From positions 8,583,690 through 8,647,689 of the forward strand of contig NC_134276.1 in the NCBI RefSeq assembly GCF_949628215.1: DNA of 64,000 nucleotides, written 5' to 3'. The position numbers were made by a program, and so were the translations under genes. Source of the DNA: Phalacrocorax aristotelis. Taxonomy: Eukaryota > Chordata > Aves > Suliformes > Phalacrocoracidae. Below, one piece after another: positions 35,301 through 47,300 of this stretch. Position 1 is the stretch's first letter; each line of letters begins with the position of its first letter. The notes below the pieces were generated by a model. The model searched no databases and was not told the DNA's origin. It worked only from the letters and a program-made list of their open reading frames with translations.

Positions 35301-38300
35301 CCTCAGTCCTGGCAGGCTGTGATACACAAAAATGCAATAGGAGGAAACAAAGGAATGAGAATAGTGTCAGGGAGGGAGACTTTTTTAAAAACTGATTTTT
35401 ATTTAGCTTCCATTTCTGGTTCTGTGTCTCCCCTGCTATGAAGACATAAATAGTGTGTGAGTATGTGTTTTTCTTCAGTGATACTCTACTGCTGCAATGG
35501 CTTTTATGAGCTTGAATATTTAGTTATATGTAGTAGAACTTGTAACAAAATTTAGGGCCTCTTGAATATGATGCTCTACAAAGATGGCAAGGCAGTCCCT
35601 GCCCTCATCAGCTTGAAACTTAAATGAAGGAAGCAAAGATTTTTAAGAGGAAACAAAGCTAATGGGGCCAGCTAACTGGACTGGAGTCCCACAACCTGTC
35701 AGGAGTAAAACCAGGAATAGAAACACATCGGTGAAATCCCAAAGAGGCTAGTGCCCACGCTGCTGTTCATGCAGGAGGATATCCTCAGACTATCCTGTAT
35801 CTTCCTGTCCTCAGGAAATAATTCAGACAGGATGAGCACTCAAAACAACTCCATGAACCCCAGGAGGGTGGAGCATGCCTCTTAAAATCCCCTGGCTTCT
35901 CACTAGTAAAACAATTGACTTGATGTCAAATAGAATATCCAAGTTTGGGAAAATAAAGCTATTGCCTAGAGGACTGAAATCTGAAGCACGACGGAAAGGC
36001 TTTCAGACACTTGCAGTATTGGCAGAAATGCAAAAGCAAAAAACTATCAGGTGCTGATTTACCACCTTGAATGATGTTAAATGCTTTTTGTTAGAAGCTA
36101 CTCTGTGGATTAGTCTTTTTTTGGTGAAAGCTTGGGTTTGCTGTCTTGTCTCTGTTGTCATTGATGGCCTTAAGATGCTGCTGAGAAGGAAGTGGGTTTT
36201 AGCCCACATGTCCTGTTTTGTCTTTGTACTTCACGCAGTGCCATAGTTCCTGAATACTTCCAGGAGTATATTAAGCAGGCTAACATCTGTAAAATAACTA
36301 ACATCTGCTGTGCTGTTTTGTTTCCTCCCTAGGGGAGACGTGTGGCAGAGTGGCTTGTTTTATTTTAAATGGACTTCCAAAACAACAAAAAAGCCCATTA
36401 AAAAAGCCCTGCCCTGAGATAAGTCATCTTTGAGAGCCCAACAAAGGCACACGATGCATGTGCACATATAAGGTAAAGAAACGTGCCACGTATCTCAAGT
36501 GGAAGGCAGCATGGTGGGTCTTGGCCCTTTCTTCCAGTGTGAGCTTGTTCAGTGGACCAGTCTGGAGAAGGCTCCTCCTCCTGAGCCAGTGAGCTGCACT
36601 TCACTGGAGAAAGTTTCTCTGAGCTAAAGGATCAAAGCTGCTGACTTGAGCCTTCAGTCTGGAGCTCTCATCAGCCTCTTGGGCTCGATGTCTCATGCTG
36701 CCTGCTGCTGGTTTTCATCAAACTCAGCGAGTGCAGTTCTCAGCAGCTGTGCTCGAGTAGTGGCTACAGTCGTCCATCTGGAGCTGGCCAGCTCTTAACG
36801 ACTCTGTTGTATGTATGTTTGTACTTACCCCAAGTGCTTTTTGAGTCTTTGGACTCAAAGATGTGCAGGACAATAAAAGGTGATTCCTTTTTTAATCGAA
36901 CAAGGTTCATGAAGATTTTTGTACATGGAACTGAAATTTTGTTGCTTGCTTTCTTTGCCTCACAGCTGCAGCTCTCCAAGTATAAGCATCCTGCCTACCT
37001 TGCCTGACAAAAGTTTCCCCTAAACTTATTACTTTCAGTACTCCTTTTTCTATTTTTATCCTTCCTTTTATTAGTATCAGAATGACTGTTTCAGTGTCAG
37101 TGTTTTATGTACATCGTACTTTCATTTGTAAAGCATTGCTGTTGTGTTGCTGATGATGACTGTAGTCTTATTGCTAACCAAACTTGCTAGGTAGTCCTGT
37201 TTACAGAAGCCTAAAATTTCAGGCTGTGTAACTGGTTTGGATTAGTCCTAGAATAGTTTAGTTTTAGAAGGGAACTGGGCATGTCATCTGGTCCAACCTC
37301 CCACTCAAAGCAGGACCGATTTCAAAGCAGTATTAGGTTGCTCAGGACCTCGTACTTACTGCTGACTTCCTGGCAGTAATTGTAGTTATGAAAATTGTAA
37401 TTAGAAAACCCTCATATGCTACTATACCTTTACCATTGTTAGTTTTAACCAACAGTTAAGGTATTGTACACGTGTGCTAAACTGCTTTTTTCTTTTGCTG
37501 TTGTGGTCTGTTCTAATTAAATCTGTTTGCAAAAGTCATTGCTTTTGTCTTACTCCTTTTCTGTAAGTGTGGAAAAGAAATTTTCTGGGTCAACTTTTAA
37601 ATGAAGTCTGATTTAAGAAAAAGCTAAAAAAAAAAAAAGTATCTGGGTGATTTGAGTTGTAACGTATACTTCACACGGTTTGCGGGATTCATTGCTTGTT
37701 TGCACACCTGTTCTGTGAAGGATGGTGAAAGACAGCACTTGCCGACCGGGAGCCAGGAGCCCCCGTGGGCCGCCCTGCGTGTTCGTGCGGCGCGGTTTGC
37801 GACGCGACAGCCCCACCTGCCGGCCCTGAGCCTCGGCGCTCCCTTCGGGCCGAACCTCTCGCCTCACAATTTCATGTTCGTCCTCGTGCTTCTTCCCCCT
37901 CACTTAGTGAGTTTTCAAAGAGTTTTTACTCCTATGGGAAGATGGTCCTTGGGACACCTCCAAACTGTGTTTTGATGTTCTGGATTCAGAATTTCTTTAA
38001 ATTTCTTGGCAGTTACCAGAAGTTCTGAAATCTTTCTGTCTGCTATACAAACATTAGGGGTTTCAAGTCATGTACTCACAGAATCACAGAATGGCAGGGG
38101 TTGGAAGGGACCTCTGGAGATCATCTCATCCAACCCCCCTGCTTGAGCAGGCACACCCAGAGCAGGGGGCACAGGAATGCGTCCAGGTGGGGTTTGAATG
38201 TCTCCAGGGAAGGGACTCCACAGCCTCTCTGGGCAGCCTGTGCCCCTGCTCTGGCACCCGCACAGCAAAGGAATTTTTTCTCATGTTTAGGTGGAACTTC

Positions 38301-41300
38301 CTGTGTTCCAACTTGTGCCCATTGCCCCTTGGCCTGTCATGGGGCACTACTGAAAAGTCTGGCCCCATCCTCTTGTCACCCACCCTGCAGATATTTGTAA
38401 GAATTGATGAGATCCCCCCTCAGTCTTTTCTTTTCCAGGCTGAACAAACCCAGGTCTCTCAGCCTTTCTTCATATAGGAGATGCTCCAGCCCCCTGATCA
38501 TCTTGGTAGCTCTCCACTGGACTTGCTCAAGCAGTTCCCTGTCCTTCTTAAACTGGGGGGCCCAGAACTGGACACAATACTCCAAATGTGGTCTTACTAG
38601 GGCAGAGTAGAGGGGAAGGATAACCTCTGACCTGCTGGCCACGGTCCTTTTAATGCCCCTCCAGGATACCATTGGCCAGACACACCATTGTAGAAGGCTA
38701 TCAGGTTGGTCAGGTATATGTGTCTTACCCTTGCAAAGACAAGTTGCTACAAGATATGAAGCCCCATCATCTAGCAATAAAGGAGTTCCTGCATTTGAAT
38801 TGAGTAATAGGTACCTGTTAGTTTTTTGTTTTTCCTGAAGAAGTCTGGCTGGACTTGTGTCTGTGCTGCCTGGGATCTTACACACGTCCATGGTTTGATG
38901 TGTTGTGAATATGATGAACAGTTTAGCTGCTGTGAGGCTATGAAGGTTTTACAGATTGAGGGAGGAATGGGAAAAGAGAATGTGACTGATGGCAGTGAGT
39001 GAGTCTACAGAGTGGCTCAGAGTCAAGATGGAGAATCATGACACTTCGATCAGCGTGGTTACTAAAACCGGCAAAAGAAAACTTAAATTCCTGTACTTTT
39101 CTCCCTCTCAGTAGTGAGGAGGAGACTCATGTAAGCATTAGGATTTTAGGGTTTGTTTTGTGGGAGTAGACTGACAGATCACACACAAGGAAATGGTAGT
39201 AAATTATACCTCTAAAGAAAATTAGCTGTCATTTGGGAAAACATATTCATATTGGAATATTACTATCCTAATTTTCCAGCTCCTGTGGAATAGGAGCAGT
39301 AAGATGGGCTTTAGAATCTGTTCTGCACAATACCCCACTGAATAAGCTCAGCCTGGTGCCAAAAGGATGTTTATCCATTAAACTATTCTGATGTTTTTCT
39401 CTTCCCTTCTCCCATCTGTATGTTTTTTTCTGTTGCATATTAGGCTGCCTGCACTGAGAAGATTTTGGTACATATCTTTGTAGTTCAGGAAAGTTGAATA
39501 CTTGTTGTGGTGTAGTCTTGTAGTTGGTGCTGTGCCTTCAGGCAGGAAGGCTGCAGAATCAAGTTTTAAAGCTAAATGTTTAATTTTAGATGATTCCGTA
39601 ACAGGCACACAGGACACATGAGCCTATTTTTAACTATCTCTGGCTAGCAGCCTAACCAGGAAAGTTAAATAGAAACATATACTTATCCTTTTTACAAACA
39701 GACCTGGAACAAAAGATGTATTAGTTTCGCTTTCTGATAGTGTTGGAGTTCATTAAATTATACTGTGATTTTTGAGATGTGCCTTGTCTGATTCTTCTTT
39801 TTAATTGTCCCAAGGTCTTATGACCAAAGGCTTTTTCAGTTGCTGACCTTGTTCTGCCTTTCTGCATCTAATCACTCGTGATGATGCTTGATGTAGAAGG
39901 TGAAACAAAAATTAATAACTGTGCAAATGAAAAAGGAGCAGGTGAGCTGTCAGTGTAAAATAAGCCAGCACATGTTGTCAGCACTTGAATTCAGTGAAAG
40001 AGCCCTTAAATATTCACACGATAGCACACGTACTTGTCAGTAAGTAGTAAATGGTCCCACTGAGCAAAAATGTAGAATGTACAAAAATTAGTTTATTTTG
40101 GGTCTGGAAGCAGTCACTGAAGCTAACTTATTCAGGGCGAAGGCCTTGTCTCTTATGTCCGTCAAGACCATGCACAGACCTTCAATGGCTCCTACTGTTC
40201 TCCTGGCAGTGAGCTGCAACACAACTGTCATCTCACTTCAGCCCAAGAGTAAGTTTCAAGAGAGTTTGGAAAAGATACTTTGCAGCAGATTGTATATCTT
40301 AAATAAGTTCCTGTGCTCTCTTTGACCCAAAGCAAATATAAGTACATGGTGTGGAGTGGCTGGATCCGGCATGTCAAGAGTTAGGCTTTCCTGAGCTGCC
40401 TGGAGGAATCTGCTTTAGCAGTTATGTCACTACGTTAGCAGTGAGTGCTTGGATTTGTGTGTGATTTGCTGCTTTTTAACATTAACTTGCAGGTGTTCTC
40501 AAAATAGGCAATGTGAAAGGTTGGTTCCTGGAGCATGCAAGAGACTTGGCAGTGTTGTTGGTGTAAAGGCAGATGGGTGAGCAGAGACGTTCATGCCAGC
40601 AGATGTCAGGCTGTTACCACCAGCAAGAAACAACATGAAAGGAAAAAATGATGCTTTGTGCTGATGGAAGTCAAAATTGGGAAACTACAGGTTATCTTCA
40701 ACTGATGAATAAAAGTAGTGGTGATTTGTGAATACATAGTGATTAAGCAGCATAGCTCTTCTGGATTGGTTTTGTTTTCATTTTTTTTTTTTAATTTTTT
40801 TATAGTAAAAGCCTGTGCGGGTATTCCAGAATAAGATTATGCCCATGCAGGGAGTCACATTGTAAAAGTAATTGCTAAACTTTCTAGTATGGATGAACGC
40901 TTGGGGGGGGGTCAAAGGGAATAGTGCATACAAAGAAGTGTGAATAAAAACTGACCTTAGGAGTGGAAATTAAATTTCTAACAGAGCAATAAAGCTAACA
41001 CTGTGGAGTTTGGGTTAAGTGCTATGTATAGGCTTGCAATGTTCATAGGCTAGTGTAAAAATTGGGGAGGGTGTGTGAATTAGTGAAAATTGCAAGGAGA
41101 GAAGGAGAAGCACTCCATGAAAGTGGCTGAAAAATCTGTCAATAGCACAAGAAGTACAGAGAATTAGTATTTTCTAGGAATTAAACAAACCCACTTTCTA
41201 ACAAGAATCTGTCTAAATGTCAATCTTATGTCAAAAGGGGGAGAGAAGGAAGAGGTGGGGTTTTTGTTTGTTTTTTAATAAATAAGGCCACTAAGGAATT

Positions 41301-44300
41301 TTCCTAAGACTCAGAACATTGCAGGACAATGAATCTTTTTCCTTGTTGATACAGTTTTATTACACAAGATAGTTTGCGACCCCTCAGCAGATTTGTCTGA
41401 TTTCCTAAATATGTTTAGAATATCTCATGTTAAGTATGATACTGTAAAAAAAGGTATGGATTTCTTTTTATAGCTGGAGATAACATTTTGCCTTCCGTGT
41501 ATACACCTGTAATTTGGGCTGGTTTCCTGCGTAAAGCAGAAGCATTTTGATGTATTAGGAATCTAAGAATATAAATTAATTCATTGTCTTTTTTTTTTAA
41601 TCTTAGTAAAACTTTCTTGCTTTTCTTTGTTTTTCAACTGCAGAGTGGCTGTCAGGACTTGCAGTGGACTCCATGATCAGTTTTAGCTTTCTGAATATGT
41701 TGTCGTTCCTTGTTCTTACAGATTGATCACTTTGGATTTGATGAAAATCTTACGTTCCAGCAGCGGTATCTCATAGCAGATCAGCACTGGAAGAAAGACA
41801 ATGGGCCAATACTATTTTACACAGGCAATGAAGGAGACATCACGTGGTTCTGCAACAATACGGTGTGTAGAAAACAGATTCATGATTCCTGAATTACAAT
41901 CCTTCTTTCCAGTAATGGCCTACTGAAAAATAAGGAAGAACAGTGTCAGAATATCATTTAAAGATAAAAGTTTGTAATCATTGTTATGATTGTTATAGGA
42001 GGAAAAGGAAGCTGGAAAAAAAAAAAACAAAAGCACAGAAAGTCTTAGGGGGTTCATGGCCTATTTGAAGCCCATAGAAATCAGAGGGATGCAATTGTGT
42101 TAACTTCCTGGAGTAGTGAAGAAAATTTCTAGAGGAAACACTATAAAGTGCCTCAAGCAAGAATGCAAAATTTTGGACCAAATTACACCTATCCCAGTAC
42201 TTCAGATTCCCCAAGTAAAATGGGAGGTTTTGATGTTTTTTTCTCCATAAGAAAAACGTGAAGTGAAATGAAGGGTGCTGGAAATCAAAGGTAGATGATT
42301 ATTGTTCTCTGACAAGACCTGTGGAAGTTCTTACTGCCCTGACTGATACAAATGCAGAATGGCATGTGTGGGCATTTTTCAGCTGCTTCAATACGAAGCC
42401 CAGTAACACAACAGGAGGTGGCATGTGCTGGGCTCAGAGCAACCAAGGACTCCTCACACACTTTGTTCTGTCAGCAGGTGATCTCTGTCTGCCTGTTTCC
42501 ATAACTGGTGGTAACAAGCTGCTGCCAAGGAGTAATAACAAGTTGTAGTTATTTATTAGTTGAAAGTAAGTGTGTTGCAATGCTCTAGATTATTGCTTAT
42601 TGCCAAACAAATTTTGCTTTCTGTAATCTAGTCCTACCTCAAATGCATGCTTTTCTACTGTAGTGGTTTTATTTCTTTTTTTTTCCTATGGATTAAGCTC
42701 ATGCTATAGGAGTTCTGGCAGGATTGCCTGTGTGTACTCACAAAACAATACTGCTTAATAATTTGCAGCATTAAAATATATATATTTTCTTTGTATGTGT
42801 TCCTGTCTCTGGGTGGATATCTGTTTTGTGTGTTTTCTTATTTCAGTGATACTTCGAAACCAAATTGCACTCTGTCTTTATAGTCATATGTTGATAATGA
42901 TAATATGTCTAATCAAAGAATAAAGGAGTTAGAATATACTAGACTGAAAGTAGAGACTTTGAAAAGAATTGATTCATCTTACTGAAATGTTTGGTTTCCT
43001 CCAACCAGGGTTTTATGTGGGATGTGGCTGAAGAACTTAATGCCATGTTAGTATTTGCTGAACACAGATATTATGGAGAATCTTTGCCCTTTGGGAATGA
43101 GTCTTTCAGCGTAAGTGTTGTCTTTTGTCTTCCTTAAATGTGTTCTATACAAACATAACTCTGCCTGTTGTAGTTCTTGCCAGTGGAATGACTGTTAGCC
43201 TGAGTAAGATTTAGATGTGCTAGAAGCACACAACTATCCTATTTTTGTAACTATCAATTCCAGGATTTTAAAAAAATCTGCAATTTTCTAGCACTGCAAG
43301 GGACACCTGCAAAGAGTATTTCATTTGGTATCAGGCACATATGTAGAACTCAACAGCTGCTGTGGGGAATAAAAAGGCTGCTGCTGGAAATAGCTCCCGC
43401 GCTGTACATAACCTGCTTTCTTTGCCTCAGGATTCCAAGCATCTGAATTACCTGACATCAGAACAAGCTCTGGCAGACTTCGCAGTACTGATTGAGTACT
43501 TAAAGACGAACATTGCAGGAGCCCGTAACAGTCCTGTCATAGCTATAGGAGGATCTTATGGAGGAATGCTTGCAGCCTGGTTTAGGATGAAGTACCCCCA
43601 TGTGGTAGTTGGGTGAGTGCAATCACCCTGCTCAAACACAGAGCAGGCATTTGTTACTTCCATGCTATAAGTATTATAGCACTGGGAGAAGTACCATAAT
43701 TCAAGCTGGCTTGAATTTTTCATTATTTGGGAGGAGGAATTAAGTTACCTTGAATTTGGTAAGAGGCACTGTTTGCTTGATAAAGGCAGCTGTAGGTCAG
43801 CAGGTACTGGATGGTGTGTATTTTCAGAGCTATTGGTTAGTTTTGTAAAAACAGTTACTATGAGTACTGACTTTGCACCTAATGTTGGGGGGTTTTTGTG
43901 CCACCAGACTTCCTGGTGACTTTAGGCAGGTCTTGAATCTCTTCAGTGCCGTAGTTTCCCTCTGGGAAGTAAGTAAATAGAATCATAGAATGGTTTGGGT
44001 TGGAAGGGACCTTTAGAGGCCATCTAGTCCAACCCCCTGCAGTGAGCAGAGACATCTCCAACTAGATCAGGTTGCTCAGAGCCCCGGCCAGCCTGACCTG
44101 GAATGTTTCCAGGGATGGGGCATCGACCACCTCTCTGGGCAACCTGGGCCAGCATCTTACCACCCTCATAGTAAAAATTTCTTCCTTATGTAGTCTGAAT
44201 CTACCTTCTTTTAGTTTAAAACCATTACCCCCTGTCCTATCACAAGAGGACCTGCTAAAAAGTCTGTCCCCATCTTTCTCATAAGCCCGCTTTAAGTACT

Positions 44301-47300
44301 GAAAGGCCACAATAAGGTCTCCCCCCAGCCTTCTCTTCTCCAGGCTGAACAGCCCCAACTCTCCCAGCCTGGCCTCACAGCAGAGGGGCTTCAACCCTCA
44401 GATCATTTTTGTGGCCTCCTCTGGACCCGCTCCAACAGGTCCATGTCCTTCCTGTGCTGAGGACCCTAGAGCTGGACATAGCACTGCCGGGGGTCTCCCC
44501 AGAGCGGAGCAGAGGGGCAGAATCCCCTCCCTCACCCTGCTGCCCATGCTGCTTTTGATGCAGCCCAGGATATGGTTGGCCTTCTGGGCTGCGAGCGCAC
44601 ATTGCTGGCTCACGTCCAGCTTTTCATCCACCAGCACCCCAAGTCCTTCTCAGCAGGGCTGCTCTGAGTCCCTTCATCCCCCAGCCTGTATTGATATCAG
44701 GGGTTCACATAGACCCACATCTCAATCTTGTCCAGATCCCTCTGGATGAAACCCCCTCCCTCAGGCATGCCATCCACACCTGCTAGAGAATAGGTTTTTG
44801 TGGGCAGGGGCTCACTTCAGTTGCATTTGCACAGTGCCTTGTGAGAAAGACCTAGTTGCTAGATGAGAATGAAAAATAATGAAGTCTGAATTTCTACTTT
44901 ATGTATTTACTGATATCTTTGTACCAGGGTTCAAGACTTATAACCTTCAACAGCCTTTGCATGCAGACCTATGGAATAGTTTTGCAAAATTATGGTTAGT
45001 TTGCCTATGGTTCAGTGTCCACGCTGAATTCTAAATGCTGCTTAGGTAGTGGTTGTGGGAAGTGTGTTGACCAGAGGACAGAGCTTCACTTTGCAGGGGT
45101 TCAGGGTGCATATGTTTTTCCAAACAATCTTTTTATGTTACTTTGCAGAGCTCTGGCAGCCTCTGCCCCAATCTGGCAGTTTGGTGATTTGGTTCCATGT
45201 GGCACTTACTTCAGCATAGTGACTAATGATTTCAAAAAGAGTGGGATAGGCTGTTCAGAAAGCATCCGGAATTCCTGGAAGGCTATTAACAACCTTTCCT
45301 CAACAGGTGAGACCTCACCAATACTTTTTCAGAGGGTCATAATGTTCAGGATCGTGTTATGACTTCATAAAATCAACAAGTTTGTTACAGCTTTCACCTC
45401 TGTGTGTATTGTTTTTTTTTTTTCCCAAACTATACGCTTAGCACTGAAAACTGCCAAATGAGCTTAGTGTTATTTTTAAACATCTGTTGTGTTGGATCTC
45501 AAGCTTTGTTCATGCCTGGTGTGATTCAGAATCCAGGTCCAAACATCCCTAAGGTCAGACAGCTGACTCCAGATCAGAATCTCGAGGCTTGCATTCCTTT
45601 CTGACAAAGTAGGCCAGTTAGCCGTTACTTTAAAAAGAAATAGTTAAAATACCAACAGAAGCAATAAGTTATAGAAAAATCACGGCAGTCCTTATGGATT
45701 CAGTGCTAGGGACTCAGCTGAACTCAGTCTTAAGGGTCTCTTCCAACATAAATGGTTCTACAACTACATGAAAGGAGGTTGTAACTAGGCGGGTGTCAGT
45801 CTCTTTTCCCAGGTAATAAGTGATAGGATGAGAGGAAATGGCGCCGGGGAGGTTTAGATCAGATGTTAGGCAAAATTCCTTCACTGAAAGGGTTGTCAAG
45901 CACTGGAACAAGCTGCCCAGGGAAGTGGTTCAGTCTCCATCCCTGGAGGTATTTAAAAGGTGTTTGGGTGTGGTGCGTAGGGCCATGGTTTAGTGGTGGA
46001 CTTAATAGTGCTGGGTTTGTGGTTGGACTTGATGATCTTAGAGTTCTTTTCCAACCTAACTGATTCTATGATACTTTATCAGATGAGCTCAGCAAAGGAA
46101 TTAAATTTAAAAAAAATCTTGCTACTTGAGTTCAGTGTACTAAAAAGAAAGCCTGGTATGATGAGTTAGCTAATGAAAATCAGGGAAGCTGAACTGGAAG
46201 AATTCTAGACCAGATAAAATAATGAAAGGAAATTCAAGGAGAGTCCAAAAAGATCTGTCTGTTAATAGTCCATGCACTAGCTGGTTTGAAGTTTTCCATT
46301 CATTGGAAGAAGTTGTGGCCTAATGTTAACTTTCTAGCAATAAAAAAAAAAAATCCAAATGTATTGTAAATCTTTGGGTTTTTTTGATGTACCCATATGC
46401 TGCAGAATGCAGATTGTATTGCCCATCACCTAGAGGTGCTGACCAAAATTTGATCTGCTATGCTTGTTTGTATGTGGAATAATTTCACCAGATTAATTAT
46501 GCTAAGTGAAATACTTTTTTAGCAGCAGCACAACTGACCTGTGTACTAAAGGTACAATATGTTAAACATAATTTTTTTTTTATTAAAGACATAGGTTTAC
46601 AGTGGCTTTCCAACACATTTCATTTGTGCAGCCCATTAAAAAATCTTCAGGATGCTGCTATATTGAAAAACTGGCTGAGTGAAACATGGATAAACTTGGC
46701 TATGGTGAACTATCCCTATAAAGCCGACTTCTTACAGCCTCTGCCAGCTTGGCCTGTACAGGTAACTGAGAACCAATGTCTTGTAGAATTGACCATTTGG
46801 TTTAATTAATTCTCTCCTCTCCCCATTTGCACCTTTTCCTTTATTTTTGACTCTGTAGGATGAACAGGCTGAAAAAGAGAACCAGGGCAGTATCTTCTTG
46901 TGCATCAACTGGTTGTTTGACCAACTGCCACTTGTAGGGCTAATTGGTTGTATCAAGAGCCAAGAAGAAGAAAAGTGCTGGGGATGACTGAAAGAACTTG
47001 GCTGTCCTGCAGAGTTGTTCTTGAGGAGCAGAAATGTTGCACAAAAAGTACATGCAATTCGAGCTTCTGATGCCAGGTTTAGCTGTCAAAGCTTGCAGTT
47101 AAAGAGAAAGTTTTGAGCCTTTTTGATGTGTGAGAACTAGTGAGAGAGGAAAGGTGGATCCCCACAAATGTATTCCTTGCAGGATCACTTCTCAAAGCAG
47201 GACCGCTTTTCGCATTTGCAAACCTTTGCAACCTGTGCTGTTCTGTTTATCTGCAGTGCTTTCTCCAAGATTTCTGTTTTCTCTGAGTGTTTTTGTTCTT

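Larger units (their letters stand above)
23382..41721 (+). other. PRCP: PRCP intron 1 (18.3 kb)
   Basis: GTAGGG...CAG intron. It holds a G-rich tract just after exon 1, four CR1 copies (26.8-28.4 kb plus, 32.2-32.7 kb plus, 37.2-37.4 kb minus, 38.1-38.7 kb minus), a possible ancient SINE at about 35.6 kb and an isolated CpG-dense patch at about 37.8 kb. The rest is AT-rich unique sequence with no coding signal. Confidence 0.85.
43613..45148 (+). other. PRCP: PRCP intron 4
   Basis: GTGAGT...CAG, 1,536 bases. More than half is a minus-oriented CR1 copy (43,979-44,780), flanked by a possible MIR-type relic on its left and an old repeat-like stretch on its right. Confidence 0.85.
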
